A stretch of 64,000 bases of DNA from an uncultured Alteromonadaceae bacterium (GCA_947503265.1 CANNDC010000008.1:150331-214330); one strand, 5' to 3'. Shown: positions 44,730 through 54,663, counted from the first letter of the stretch. Notes: generated by a model not told the origin, from the sequence alone. Program-made: numbers and translations.

Positions 44730-44797
44730 TTTATAGCTAAATCAGTTGAGTTTGCAATACTCAGGGTTATCAAAGACCAAACTGATTTAGCTATAAA
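44730..44797. repeat. Perfect 18-bp inverted repeat with nested hairpin
   Basis: TTTATAGCTAAATCAGTT (44730-44747) is the exact reverse complement of AACTGATTTAGCTATAAA (44780-44797), 32 bp apart. The inner TGAGT (44747-44751) and ACTCA (44759-44763) can add a small stem. No T run follows, so it is not a standard terminator. It sits between thpR and purU. Confidence 0.85.
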
Positions 44798-44871
44798 TAA
44801 ATTAAGTGCTTTACCAAGCTGCTTCTTGCCTTCACAATATGCGACCTTGGATTATTCGGGAATGAAAGAGA

Positions 44872-45726
44872 ATGCAACAAACCTTTAGACTCGTAATTGA
44901 CTGCCCAGATCAGGTAGGTTTGGTAGCTACTGTTAGCCAATTTTTAGCTGACCAAAAAGCCACTATTGTTGAAGCAAATCACCATACTGATGTGCAGTTA
45001 GGTCGCTTTTTTATGCGACACGAGATCAAAGCAGATACGTTGAACTTGAGTTTAGACAACTTTAAAGCGGCCTTTGGTAAAATTGCCGAACAATTTTCGA
45101 TGAATTGGAAAATTTCTGACTCGCTACAGAAACAAAAGGTTGCTTTATTGGCCAGTCGAGAGTCCCATTGTCTCATTGATATATTGCATCGTTGGCACAG
45201 CGGTGAACTTGAATGTGACATTCCTTGCATTATTGCTAACCACCCACAAATGAAACAATTTGCAGATTGGTACAAGGTGCCTTTTCATTGGGTAGACTTT
45301 AAAAACCAAGATAAAGCCACTGCGTTTGCACAGATAGAAGCGTTGCTGGAAGAATACCAAGCAGATTTAACCGTATTAGCGCGATTTATGCAGATAGTAC
45401 CCGATTCACTTTGCCAAAAGTTAGCAGGTAGAGCAATCAACATTCACCATAGCTTTTTACCTTCATTTGCTGGTGCTAAACCCTATCAACAGGCCTATGA
45501 AAGAGGGGTTAAGCTTATCGGAGCGACCTGTCATTATGTGACCAAAGATTTAGATGAAGGGCCGATAATTGAACAAGAAGTGATTCGCATCAGCCACAGT
45601 GACTCAGCCGCTGACATGGTTAGAAAAGGCAAAAATTGTGAGAAGAATGCGTTGGCAAACGGAGTGCGTTATCACCTCGAAGATCGCGTTATTATCCATA
45701 AGCACAAGACAGTTGTGTTTGCCTAA
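44872..45726 (+). CDS. purU: Formyltetrahydrofolate deformylase
   Basis: 284 residues. An N-terminal ACT domain (LVIDCPDQVGLVATVSQF) is followed by a formyl-transferase fold with LARFMQIVP, the NIHHSFLPSFAGAKPY motif whose His is catalytic, and DLDEGPIIEQ. Hydrolyses 10-formyl-THF to formate and THF, balancing one-carbon pools. The start ATG lies in AATGCAAC after GAAAGAG. Confidence 0.96.
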   Translation: MQQTFRLVIDCPDQVGLVATVSQFLADQKATIVEANHHTDVQLGRFFMRHEIKADTLNLSLDNFKAAFGKIAEQFSMNWKISDSLQKQKVALLASRESHCLIDILHRWHSGELECDIPCIIANHPQMKQFADWYKVPFHWVDFKNQDKATAFAQIEALLEEYQADLTVLARFMQIVPDSLCQKLAGRAINIHHSFLPSFAGAKPYQQAYERGVKLIGATCHYVTKDLDEGPIIEQEVIRISHSDSAADMVRKGKNCEKNALANGVRYHLEDRVIIHKHKTVVFA

Positions 45727-45749
45727 CAGAATTTGAGAGATACAACCCC

Positions 45750-46358
45750 TTGCCTATTTATTTAGTTCGACATGGACAAACCGATAGCAATCGAGAGCGG
45801 ATAATCCAAACCCCACTCACGCCACTTTCAAAATTGGGAGAAAGCCAAGCTCAACAGTTTGCCAACCATTATGGTAAAAGCCCCATTGAGTTAATTGTTT
45901 GTAGTGATTATACGCGAACCAAACAAACTGCCGCTCCATTGCAACAATCACTGGGTTGCAATTTGATCTACAGCGAATTATTTAGAGAACGAAATTTCGG
46001 CGATATCCGAGGTAAACACTACGACGATATTGGAGAAGATTTTTTTCATCCTGACTATCAGCCAGCAAACGGCGAAAGCCATAGTCAGTTTGCTCGACGC
46101 GTGGCGCAAGCTTGGCAATCTTTGCAAAAGATTGAGAGTGGGCTAGCTTCAGATGCCGGATTGTTAGTTATGACACACGGATTGGTATTGAAAGAAATTA
46201 TATCTACTCACCTAGCTATTTCTGATGAAGAGCTTGCGAAAGTGGATTTGGTGAATACATGTGTCACAGTGGTAACGGGTTTTGATGACAAGTCGATCAT
46301 CAAGTTGGCTGATAGCAGTCACCTTAGTGAAGAGATATCTTCTGAAGGTGCGGTTTAA
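45750..46358 (+). CDS. Histidine phosphatase family protein
   Basis: 202-residue phosphoglycerate-mutase-like enzyme. The catalytic RHG is in YLVRHGQTDSN, the second Arg in SDYTRTKQTA, Glu in RERNFGD and the distal His in VMTHGLVLKE, so a full active site. Starts with TTG, 23 bp after purU, with GAGA upstream. CobC-like enzymes and nonspecific phosphatases share this fold; substrate unknown. Confidence 0.88.
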   Translation: MPIYLVRHGQTDSNRERIIQTPLTPLSKLGESQAQQFANHYGKSPIELIVCSDYTRTKQTAAPLQQSLGCNLIYSELFRERNFGDIRGKHYDDIGEDFFHPDYQPANGESHSQFARRVAQAWQSLQKIESGLASDAGLLVMTHGLVLKEIISTHLAISDEELAKVDLVNTCVTVVTGFDDKSIIKLADSSHLSEEISSEGAV

Positions 46359-46367
46359 TAAGAAGCG

Positions 46368-46937
46368 CTAGAAATAAGCCGCATAGCTAATATTAAGTTT
46401 GTTGTCGGCTAATCCTCTGTCAAACCAGCTGTTTGTCTCACCTGTCGCTTCCCATCTATGACTACTGAGTTCTATGTCGATTTCATGATCATCTCTGAGC
46501 CCTTTAAACCGACTACTAATTAAGAATTTTTTACTTTTAGGTAATTCAAACTCCATTCCTTGAGATGTCTTAAATTCAGGAGCAGATTGGATAATTACAC
46601 CTGCACTAAGACTGATCTTGTTGTTGAATTTAAATCTTGGTAGGAACGAATATTGTCTGAGACTTATGCGCTGAGAATGTAACCCCCAGCTTAGTTTTCC
46701 TTTGGCGTAGCTTACACCACTTTCAATTGAAAAATTTTCGCTGACGGGTTGAACGAGGAAAAGATTGTATTCTCTGTGCTTACAGCCATCGAATTTAATT
46801 TTTGATTTGTTGAACTCTAAATGGGTCGAATCGGGCAAAGTACTTTTTAACCAGTCAAAACTGGTTGCTAAGAAATTATCTTTTGCGTTGCAAGAGCCAC
46901 TGATGAGAGCGACTAGTAAACAAATATATTTGAACAT
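46368..46937 (-). CDS. Probable small outer-membrane beta-barrel protein
   Basis: 189 residues from the ATG at 46937: signal peptide (YICLLVALISGSCNA), then alternating polar/aromatic strands (FSIESGVSYAKGKLSWGLHS, KISLSAGVIIQS, FLISSRFKG) and a C-terminal SYAAYF ending in Phe, as in outer-membrane proteins. No known family recognised. The end lies close to the histidine phosphatase gene, convergent. Confidence 0.6.
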   Translation of the reverse strand: MFKYICLLVALISGSCNAKDNFLATSFDWLKSTLPDSTHLEFNKSKIKFDGCKHREYNLFLVQPVSENFSIESGVSYAKGKLSWGLHSQRISLRQYSFLPRFKFNNKISLSAGVIIQSAPEFKTSQGMEFELPKSKKFLISSRFKGLRDDHEIDIELSSHRWEATGETNSWFDRGLADNKLNISYAAYF

Positions 46938-47119
46938 AATGTTTGACCATTGCGATTCGAAGAACATGGTCAAATACTACTCAATTTTATTAGGGTAAAG
47001 TGTACCTCGATCAATATTAGGTATTGTGAAAAATACCTGTAATTGTATCGATTTGCTCAATCTTACCCAATCCATAGCAGTAATAGATTGAAATAAAAGG
47101 CTTTATCAGGGGCTGTTTA

Positions 47120-47938
47120 CTAACTTTTGCGTTTATCGATAGGCTGATTACATTTAAACAGGTTTTGATGAGCTGCTTGACTAATTTCACTGCCTACCCC
47201 TTTAGCATATTGCGAATTCCACAACTCTTTCAGTTCGGGTTTACGTCCTTCACTTGCCCATTTTTGCTCTGCTTGACGTTGTTTTTGGTAATTTATCTGT
47301 CGATTTTTATCCCACTGTTGCACGCGTTGCATAAATTCCGGATCTTCATTCATATCATGCAGTTCTAACTCTACTTCATTGAGCAATGCAATGGGGTAGG
47401 GTGTGATCCGGCAAATGGGCTCTCCTGCTTTAAATTTCACCGTTTTATTGGCCTCAGTAAATCGCCAATTCATGGTAAAAGGAAACGGCACCCAATCGGT
47501 TCTAACGAACGCATCCAATGGTGTTAAATACTGTTTATCGTGATTGGCCGGCCCACTGATCAACAGTGCATATTCTGGTGGAGTGCGAAACAAAAAAGGC
47601 AGATACCAAGTAATTGTCCCAGAACCAAAGTGGGGTAGCGGGGCAAAGGGGTCTTTTCTTTCTGCTTTGATATTGAGCTGATCTCCTCCCTCGATGCCAG
47701 TCCACGAAATTTCCACATCAACCGGATTAAGCAACTCCCAACCCATGGAGTTGGCGGCAGTCAATGGAATACATCGGTAGGCGTATCTGGCTGGTGTGGC
47801 ATCCATCCAGTCTCGGGTGACACTGCACGGCCTAATCATTTGGCTCACATCGCTTTTAACCCCCGGAATCACATAGGCTAAAATTTTATTTTCAGGAACG
47901 GGAAGTGGAGAAGAAGACGAAGTTTGGTCGTTATTCAT
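47120..47938 (-). CDS. DUF6065-like protein
   Basis: 272 residues from the ATG at 47938 (AAGG upstream; a TTG three codons earlier is less likely). Visible features: YRCIPLTAANSMGWELLNPV, HFGSGTITWYLPFLFRTPPEY, TPLDAFVRTDWVPFPFTMNW and GEPICRITPYP. This pattern recalls the DUF6065 family. No signal peptide or membrane helix. Divergent from the class IV aminotransferase gene, which may belong to the same pathway. Confidence 0.62.
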   Translation of the reverse strand: MNNDQTSSSSPLPVPENKILAYVIPGVKSDVSQMIRPCSVTRDWMDATPARYAYRCIPLTAANSMGWELLNPVDVEISWTGIEGGDQLNIKAERKDPFAPLPHFGSGTITWYLPFLFRTPPEYALLISGPANHDKQYLTPLDAFVRTDWVPFPFTMNWRFTEANKTVKFKAGEPICRITPYPIALLNEVELELHDMNEDPEFMQRVQQWDKNRQINYQKQRQAEQKWASEGRKPELKELWNSQYAKGVGSEISQAAHQNLFKCNQPIDKRKS

Positions 47939-48089
47939 TGTACGCAAACCTTTAAACAGCTGATAGTGATTGACGATCTGGAAACTATCACTGTATCGAC
48001 ATAATCAAGCTATTTCAATTCTCTGAATAATTGGTTATGTTTTGAGAAAGCAAAAGTCAACAGACCCTAACAATAAGAAAATTAAAAAT

Positions 48090-49022
48090 ATGACCTCAGG
48101 CACACATCACTATGCAGATGATCCTCGCAATCAGGAAATTCTGATCAATATCAATGGCGAGTTATTTCCGAGAAATGAAGCAAAAATTTCCGTTTTTGAT
48201 AGCGGATTTATATTAGGAGACGGTGTTTGGGAAGGTATTCGTCTGCATAAGGGAAAATTGGCTTTTATCGATCAACACATGCGCAGATTATATAACGGTG
48301 CCAAAGCCTTAGACATGGATATTGGAATTACACCCCAGCAGCTAATAAATCGCATCCTACATACCTGCGAATCGAATGACATGACTGACGGTGTGCATAT
48401 ACGCCTGATGGTCACTAGAGGAACAAAGGCGACTCCTTACCAAGATCCGAGAGTCACCATATCTGCTGCGACTATTGTCATCATAGCTGAATATAAAACA
48501 CCGGTAGAAAATAATAATCGAGGAGTGACGCTATTTACCTCCCATGTACGTCGCGGTTATCCTGATGTTCAAGATCCAAAGCTCAATACACACTCTAAAC
48601 TGAATTGTATTTTCGCCTGTATCCAAGCAGCAAAGGCTCAAGTTGATGAGGCCTTAATGTTAGACCCTCACGGTTTTGTGGCGACGTGCAACTCAACTCA
48701 TTTTTTTATCATTCGTAATAATGAAGTTTGGACATCAACGGGGGATTTTTGTTTAGATGGCATCACTCGCAGAAATGTCATCAATATGTGCAAGCGCAAT
48801 GATATAGCTGTGTTCGAAAAGAATTTTTCACTGGCAGATGTGTACGGCGCGGATGAGGCTTTTATTACCGGAACGTTTGCCGGTTTGACTGCGGTTAGTA
48901 GCGTGGATGGACGAATGATAGGCCAAAGTGGAAAACAAAAAAGTGATACACAAAATAGTCTATTAAAACGCCTACAATCACTCTATGTTAATTTGATTGA
49001 AGAAGATATTGGTGAAGTATAG
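48090..49022 (+). CDS. Class IV aminotransferase (BCAT/DAAT-like)
   Basis: About 310 residues. SVFDSGFILGDGVWEGIRLH and the PLP Lys in LNTHSKLNCIFA identify fold-type IV transaminases; FITGTFAGLTAVSSVDGR is the C-terminal phosphate region. The start is uncertain (ATG at 48090 chosen; the frame is open from a TTG at 48042), with no clear ribosome site. Together with the gene two bases downstream it resembles the aminotransferase/sulfotransferase-like pair seen in other bacteria. Substrate unknown. Confidence 0.82.
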   Translation: MTSGTHHYADDPRNQEILININGELFPRNEAKISVFDSGFILGDGVWEGIRLHKGKLAFIDQHMRRLYNGAKALDMDIGITPQQLINRILHTCESNDMTDGVHIRLMVTRGTKATPYQDPRVTISAATIVIIAEYKTPVENNNRGVTLFTSHVRRGYPDVQDPKLNTHSKLNCIFACIQAAKAQVDEALMLDPHGFVATCNSTHFFIIRNNEVWTSTGDFCLDGITRRNVINMCKRNDIAVFEKNFSLADVYGADEAFITGTFAGLTAVSSVDGRMIGQSGKQKSDTQNSLLKRLQSLYVNLIEEDIGEV

Positions 49023-49024
49023 AT

Positions 49025-49744
49025 ATGACAATTCGAATAGCCATGTGGTCTGGGCCAAGAAATATCTCCACTGCAATGATGCGAAGTTGGGAAAACCGTG
49101 CTGATTGTGAAGTGGTTGATGAACCTTTTTACGCTTTTTACCTTAGTCAAACGCAAAGTCCACATCCCCTTTTTGATGAGGTAATCGCTTCTCAAAGCAA
49201 AGAGTACGATGAGGTATCAAAACAGTTGAGTGAGGGTCATTGCACTGCTGAAATCCAATATCAAAAACACATGACTCACCACATGTTGGATGGAATAGAT
49301 TTAGCCTGGACAAAGGACATTCGCCACTGTTTTTTGATTCGCGATCCTCGTGAAGTTGTTAACTCCTACACCAATAGCCGAGGCGTCTGTACCGCCAAAG
49401 ATATTGGTATTATCAGGCAAGCGGAGCTCTATGATGAAATCAGTCAAATAAGTGGACAGACTATCCCAGTTGTAGATTCCTCTAGAGTACTCGGCTCTCC
49501 GGCAACCTTGATTCCAAAAATATGCGAAGCCTTGAATGTGCCCTATTCAATGAACATGCTGAAATGGCCTGAAGGGCCGCGAGAAAGTGATGGGATCTGG
49601 GCCAAACATTGGTACCACTCAGTGGAAAAATCGACAGGGTTTGCCTTCCCCAAACCAACTAATTTTGAATTGACATCGGAACAGAATCTGGTGGTGGAAG
49701 AAGTCATGCCACACTACCGAAAAATGCAAAAGATGGCATTGTAA
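49025..49744 (+). CDS. Sulfotransferase-like P-loop protein
   Basis: 239 residues. The N-terminal MWSGPRNISTAMMRSWENR resembles the PAPS phosphate-binding loop of sulfotransferases, and CFLIRDPREVVNSY the 3'-phosphate-binding RxxxxxS-type segment. Two bases after the aminotransferase stop, so co-translated. Such proteins are often annotated as branched-chain aminotransferase-like or sulfotransferase family. True sulfotransfer activity is unproven. Confidence 0.76.
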   Translation: MTIRIAMWSGPRNISTAMMRSWENRADCEVVDEPFYAFYLSQTQSPHPLFDEVIASQSKEYDEVSKQLSEGHCTAEIQYQKHMTHHMLDGIDLAWTKDIRHCFLIRDPREVVNSYTNSRGVCTAKDIGIIRQAELYDEISQISGQTIPVVDSSRVLGSPATLIPKICEALNVPYSMNMLKWPEGPRESDGIWAKHWYHSVEKSTGFAFPKPTNFELTSEQNLVVEEVMPHYRKMQKMAL

Positions 49745-49863
49745 TCTTTAGTTTACCCTACAACGTATATAACTGCTTGGCGCGAGCTTGTAGTTTACTT
49801 TTCAGACTCTAGTATAGTGGCGCAGCTTTATTATAAGAATTAGATTCAACGACAGGATCCTTT

Positions 49864-52053
49864 ATGAACAACATAACTCATCGACTGGCTTTTGGCATTT
49901 CAAGCATGGTGTTAATCGCCACTATTACTGCTTGTTCCGACACTAAGCCACCGCAAACTAGCGAAACTAAACCGGCGACGGAAAAACAAGTTCAAGCAAA
50001 CGTGACTGAGAACCCACTATTGGCCGAATTTACTGGCCCATATGGTGGCGTGCCAGCTTTTGATAAAATGGATTTAGCTGATTTGAAACCTGCTCTTGAA
50101 AAAGGAATGGAATTAAATTTGGCTGAAATCGATGCCATAACTGCTAATACAGACGCACCCACTTTTGAGAACACCATTGTCCCACTGGAAAAATCGGGTT
50201 CGGAATTAGGTCGAGTGTATAGTTATTGGGGAATTTGGAGTTCAAATAAAAACAGTCCTGAGTTCCGTGCTATTCAAGCAGAAATGGTGCCCGTACTATC
50301 CGCGTTCAATTCTAAGATCACGCAAAATGAAAAGCTTTTTGCACGAGTTAAAGCGGTTTATGAAGGTGAGGAATTTAAAACTCTCTCGCCGGAACAGCAA
50401 CGAGTGACTTGGCTCAATTACAATAGCTTCGCTAGAAACGGAGCCACCCTTGAAGGGGAAGCGAAGAAACGTTATGCCGAAATAAACAAAGAAGTCGCTT
50501 CTTTGCAAACTCAGTTTGGCAACAATGTATTGGCTGACGAAGAAAACTATGTGTTGTACATCAACAAAGATCAATTGTCGGGTTTACCTGAATCATTTGT
50601 CACTGGCGCAGCAGCAGCGGCTGAAAGTCGAGGGGAAACTGGTAAGTATGCAATCACTAACACTCGTTCATCAATGGACCCTTTCCTAACCTACTCTGAT
50701 GAAAGAGAACTTCGAAAGAAAGTGTGGGAAACCTATTACAATCGCGGCAACAATGGCGACGAGTTTGATAATAATGAGCTTATCAAGCAAATTCTTACCT
50801 TGCGTCACGAACGCATTAAATTGCTGGGCTACGACAACTACTCACAATGGCGATTAGAAGATCGGATGGCAAAGAGTCCTGAAAATGCGATGGATTTGAT
50901 GAAAAAAGTATGGCCGGCAGCGTTGGCTCGCGTTGAAGAAGAAGTCGCCGACATGCAGGCAGTCGCTGACGCTGAGGGCGCTGACATTACCATAGAACCT
51001 TGGGACTATCGTTATTACGCTGAAAAAGTCAGAAAGCAAAAATACGATCTGGATTCCGATGAAGTCAAACAATATCTGCAACTCGACAAGCTTCGTGAAG
51101 CCATGTTTTATGTCGCAGGAAGGCTATTTAACTTTAAATTTACTCCCGTTGAAGAAGGCAAAGTGCCGGTTTTCCATGAAGATGTGAAAGTGTGGGAAGT
51201 GAATGATTTGACTACTGGCGACTTTATCGGCCTCTGGTACCTAGACCCATTTGCAAGGAAAGGAAAACGCTCTGGTGCATGGGCAACATACTATCGCAGT
51301 CACACAACCTATGATGGTAAAAAGTCGGTATTGTCATCAAACAATTCCAATTTTGTGAAAGGCCCAGAAGGCCAGCCAAGTTTAATTTCTTGGGATGATG
51401 CTGAAACCTATTTCCACGAATTTGGTCATGCACTGCATTTCTTAGCCGCAACCGTTGCTTACCCAACGTCTCACTCAGGTGTGCGTGATTATACTGAGTT
51501 CCAATCTCAGTTGTTGGAGCGTTGGTTACTGACCGATGAGGTTATTGACAACTACCTAGTCCACTACAAAACGGGAGAGCCTATTCCGAAGGAATTAGTC
51601 GAGAAAATTAAGACGACTTCTACTTTCAACGAAGGATTTAAAACCACCGAATATATGGCTTCGGCGATAATGGATTTGTTGTATCACACTACCGATCCAG
51701 CACTCATCGAGCCACAGGAATTTGAAAAAGAACAACTCGCTAAGCTAGGGATGCCAAGTGAAATAGTCATGCGCCACAGAAGTACGCATTTTGGCCATGT
51801 GTTTAGAAGCGAAGGGTACGCTTCAAGTTATTATGGTTACATGTGGGCAGAAGTCTTGACTAGCGATGCTGCTGAAGCCTTTGCTGAAGCACCTGGTGGA
51901 TTCTATGACAAAGAAGTGGGTGAACGCCTTGTTAAGTACTTGTTTGCCATTAGAAACGCTATGGACCCGGAGGAAGCATATAGAAAATTCCGTGGTCGAG
52001 ATGCAAAAGTTGAAGCACTAATGCGAGACCGAGGCTTCCCAGTAACGAAATAG
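49864..52053 (+). CDS. M3 family metallopeptidase lipoprotein (Dcp-like)
   Basis: 729 residues. Signal with lipobox ATITAC then a low-complexity linker, followed by an oligopeptidase/peptidyl-dipeptidase domain. The zinc site is in ETYFHEFGHALHF (HEXXH), with the second half RSTHFGHVFRSEGYASSYYGYMWA near the C-terminus, typical of Dcp. Lipid-anchored exported Dcp homologues occur in Alteromonadales and Xanthomonads. AGGATC precedes the ATG. Confidence 0.92.
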   Translation: MNNITHRLAFGISSMVLIATITACSDTKPPQTSETKPATEKQVQANVTENPLLAEFTGPYGGVPAFDKMDLADLKPALEKGMELNLAEIDAITANTDAPTFENTIVPLEKSGSELGRVYSYWGIWSSNKNSPEFRAIQAEMVPVLSAFNSKITQNEKLFARVKAVYEGEEFKTLSPEQQRVTWLNYNSFARNGATLEGEAKKRYAEINKEVASLQTQFGNNVLADEENYVLYINKDQLSGLPESFVTGAAAAAESRGETGKYAITNTRSSMDPFLTYSDERELRKKVWETYYNRGNNGDEFDNNELIKQILTLRHERIKLLGYDNYSQWRLEDRMAKSPENAMDLMKKVWPAALARVEEEVADMQAVADAEGADITIEPWDYRYYAEKVRKQKYDLDSDEVKQYLQLDKLREAMFYVAGRLFNFKFTPVEEGKVPVFHEDVKVWEVNDLTTGDFIGLWYLDPFARKGKRSGAWATYYRSHTTYDGKKSVLSSNNSNFVKGPEGQPSLISWDDAETYFHEFGHALHFLAATVAYPTSHSGVRDYTEFQSQLLERWLLTDEVIDNYLVHYKTGEPIPKELVEKIKTTSTFNEGFKTTEYMASAIMDLLYHTTDPALIEPQEFEKEQLAKLGMPSEIVMRHRSTHFGHVFRSEGYASSYYGYMWAEVLTSDAAEAFAEAPGGFYDKEVGERLVKYLFAIRNAMDPEEAYRKFRGRDAKVEALMRDRGFPVTK

Positions 52054-52095
52054 ATTTTTCGCTTCTCGATAAAAGTTTACTATATAAAGCGCAAG

Positions 52096-52125
52096 GCCTT
52101 GTTCTAATTGAACAAGGCTTTTTTT
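52096..52125 (+). terminator. Rho-independent terminator of the M3 peptidase gene
   Basis: Perfect 9-bp stem GCCTTGTTC (52096-52104) / GAACAAGGC (52110-52118), loop TAATT, followed by seven T's. Confidence 0.93.
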
Positions 52126-52164
52126 ATGTTTTGAGCTCAATCGGTTGATGTATAGCTAACATAG

Positions 52165-52330
52165 TTTAGGGGCTGTTGACCTTTACTGTATGAATTTTGT
52201 TCTACAACGTGGTTGCCATCTAGAGCGCCTTCTGATCGCGGTGCTGATTTGAAAGCCTAGTGGTTCTAAGTTAAAAGTCAGCAACTCAGAGCAGGAAGCG
52301 CTTAGGACGAACCCGAAGGGCAGTGTTTGT
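52165..52330 (+). repeat. 166-bp dispersed repeat, copy A
   Basis: Non-coding element with a second copy of the same length and orientation at 56886-57051, differing at about 11 positions by eye. Starts TTTAGGGGCTGTTGACC and ends GGGCAGTGTTTGT. Two nested complementary pairs (GTTGAC 52175-52180 with GTCAGC 52277-52282; TAGAGC 52221-52226 with GTTCTA 52263-52268) suggest a folded RNA or single-strand structure. No ORF. Lies just after the end of the HupE-like gene. Confidence 0.85.
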
Positions 52331-52337
52331 GCGTATT

Positions 52338-53486
52338 TTACACCCTTTCAATACACCAACCTACCGCTACTACAGCAATAAAAAATGAGCCTAAATTAAC
52401 CCCGTAAGACTGATACCAGCGTTTATGCCTGACTAAGAATAATAGGGGGATAACAAAGGCTAAAATAGCAAGTTGACCAAGCTCAACACCTAAATTAAAA
52501 GAGACAATTGATAATAGTTGATGATCTTTTGCTAACCCAAGTTCGCCTAAGACACTGGCGAATCCCATGCCGTGCATAAGCCCGAATGCAAAAGTGATCC
52601 ATCCTAGTCGCACGACTATCGGCCAAATATTGTTTAATGCCGTAAACAATACTGAAAGAGCAATACCGAGTTCTACCCATTTGCTACTGGGCGCTATCCA
52701 ACCCAGAGCAGTAGCGGTTAATGTTATTGAGTGCGCTAAAGTAAACGCAGTCACTATCCAGGCCGCACTCTTAGCAATGTCTATAAAGCTACTTTTGGCT
52801 TGCCAATTTTGATTTGCTCGGAACAAGGTGCAAGTTAACAATAGCACTATGATAAATAAAATATGATCGGTACCGATAAGGATATGCACGATCCCTTGGT
52901 ATACGAAACTCGAAAAAGTAGAAAATCCACCACTTTGCTGTACGTCAAACCATCTGGATTGCTGTTCTGAGTCTATAACGCCACTGCTAGCTTCGCCCTC
53001 CCCGCCAAGTCCTTGCAAACTAATAATCAGTTTATGGTCGGGATCTAATTCAAACAATGCGGAATAACTAACTCGAATACCAGACTCATTGATCATTTTT
53101 GGGCATAAGGATGAAAATTCAAATGCGAGGTAGCCCTCGTCGAAATGATTATCTGATTTCATTTTATTGGCTAGTATCAGGGGGCATGCTTGGCCAGCAG
53201 TTGATAACGCAAGATGCTGCAAGACATATTCACTGATTGGTATATGCTGGGAACTGGCCTCACTCCATTGCAATTGCCCATCACCATTGTTGTCAATATT
53301 CAGCGCTCGTTGCAAATCAAACCACCTTATTTGAATCTCTCCAACAAGCTTATTGCTTTGTTCTGCATCAAGCTGCAAATTTAAGTATCCCGTACTCATT
53401 TGATGAGCAGACGCAATTGTAGGCAAGAAAAGTGCAGCGAAAATCATTAGAAGAAAACATCGCTGACGCAGGTTAGATTGATACAC
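52338..53486 (-). CDS. HupE/UreJ-family membrane protein
   Basis: About 382 residues from a GTG at 53486, seven bases after AAGGAG; a TTG at 53492 and an internal ATG at 53447 are alternatives. Signal peptide (FLLMIFAALFLPTIASAHQ), a ~170-residue periplasmic part containing an EF-hand-like DNNGDGQLQWSE, then about seven membrane helices with YQGIVHILIGTDHILFIIVLL and GLMHGMGFASVLGE (His-rich, family signatures). Relatives are proposed metal (Ni/Co) permeases. Overlaps the TPR gene end. Confidence 0.85.
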   Translation of the reverse strand: MYQSNLRQRCFLLMIFAALFLPTIASAHQMSTGYLNLQLDAEQSNKLVGEIQIRWFDLQRALNIDNNGDGQLQWSEASSQHIPISEYVLQHLALSTAGQACPLILANKMKSDNHFDEGYLAFEFSSLCPKMINESGIRVSYSALFELDPDHKLIISLQGLGGEGEASSGVIDSEQQSRWFDVQQSGGFSTFSSFVYQGIVHILIGTDHILFIIVLLLTCTLFRANQNWQAKSSFIDIAKSAAWIVTAFTLAHSITLTATALGWIAPSSKWVELGIALSVLFTALNNIWPIVVRLGWITFAFGLMHGMGFASVLGELGLAKDHQLLSIVSFNLGVELGQLAILAFVIPLLFLVRHKRWYQSYGVNLGSFFIAVVAVGWCIERV

Positions 53487-54612
53487 TGGCAAGCTCCTTT
53501 GCTACACGTAACAATTCTTTGTCTTCAAATAATTGCGCTTGCTGGTAGTTAACTTTTGCCCACTTCAATGCTTTTTCAGGAGAAGGTTCAATGAATAAAA
53601 AATATTTGGTTATATCCGCCGCATGAAAGCTATCTTGGCGATTTACACGCAAATTAATTCGCTGTGCAGCGAGTTGCTGCCAGTATCGTGCTTTTTGCGA
53701 ACTCAGTTGGTTTACCGGATACACTTTCTTTTCTGCCATCGCCAAACGAATTAGCAGTGCATCATCTTTAAATCTAGCTTGCTTCACTATGTCGCCAAGT
53801 GCTCCGAGAACGTTGGAGTACTCTCCAAGTTCCATTTGAACGTCAGCCCATAGCGTGATGAAACTGATGTGCGTGTCAGCAAGCTTAGCGCTTACTAGTT
53901 GCTGTGCAAGCCAAGTATTGGCCTCATCTACTCGGCCAAGACGTAGTGCCATATCAGCCAATATTTGTGTCTGCCAGAAAGATTCCTGCGTCTCATTAAA
54001 TGCATTGCTACCTCGGGAAGCTAGCTTGGACAATTGCTCATAACTTTCTTCTAGCTTGCCTTGATAACTGGTCACCTCCAGCACACAAGTCGAAAAAACG
54101 GCTAGTGAAACCTTACCAATAATTTGAGAACAGGCATTTTTCGCTGCAATCGTGTTTGACTGGGCCAAATGGATGTTTGCCTTCAGTAACCAAGCAGAAG
54201 GAAAATTTGGTGTCATTTCAGTGGCTTTGTCAAGAGCTCCCAATGCAGCGTTAAATTGATGTTGATGCTGCAAACTGCGCGCATAAAGGTACCAGTATTC
54301 CGGGTTTAATTGATGCGTGACTGCGAGTTCTCCTAACATAGATCGGGCTTGCGATTGGTGTATGTCTGCCTGTCCAGTAAACTGGGCAAGTGATAAGTGC
54401 TCTCTGACGTTTTCCAAAGAGGGAATCCTGCCTCTATTTTCAGAGTTCCCCTGTTTTATATCTGTCAATTTCCAACTCGCGACAATCTCGTCTTCCATTG
54501 GTGAGTATGGAGCTGACATACTGATAAAACTGACTAGTGATAGATACAGAAGTAAAACCAATGCACAAACTAATCGTGTGCGGCCTACTTTTAATATTAA
54601 ATTTTTAAACAT
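53473..54612 (-). CDS. Membrane-anchored TPR protein
   Basis: 379 residues. One TM helix (LVCALVLLLYLSLVSFISM, ~14-32) and a periplasmic helical domain with TPR units (YARSLQHQHQFNAALGALDKA, WLLKANIHLAQSNTIAAKNA). AGGAA precedes the ATG. Between the lipoprotein and HupE-like genes; probably an assembly partner. Function unknown. Confidence 0.78.
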   Translation of the reverse strand: MFKNLILKVGRTRLVCALVLLLYLSLVSFISMSAPYSPMEDEIVASWKLTDIKQGNSENRGRIPSLENVREHLSLAQFTGQADIHQSQARSMLGELAVTHQLNPEYWYLYARSLQHQHQFNAALGALDKATEMTPNFPSAWLLKANIHLAQSNTIAAKNACSQIIGKVSLAVFSTCVLEVTSYQGKLEESYEQLSKLASRGSNAFNETQESFWQTQILADMALRLGRVDEANTWLAQQLVSAKLADTHISFITLWADVQMELGEYSNVLGALGDIVKQARFKDDALLIRLAMAEKKVYPVNQLSSQKARYWQQLAAQRINLRVNRQDSFHAADITKYFLFIEPSPEKALKWAKVNYQQAQLFEDKELLRVAKELASVSI

Positions 54613-54663
54613 ATTTGATTCCTATAAAAGAAGCCATCCCTGGCGAGGAAACTTGCTTGATTA

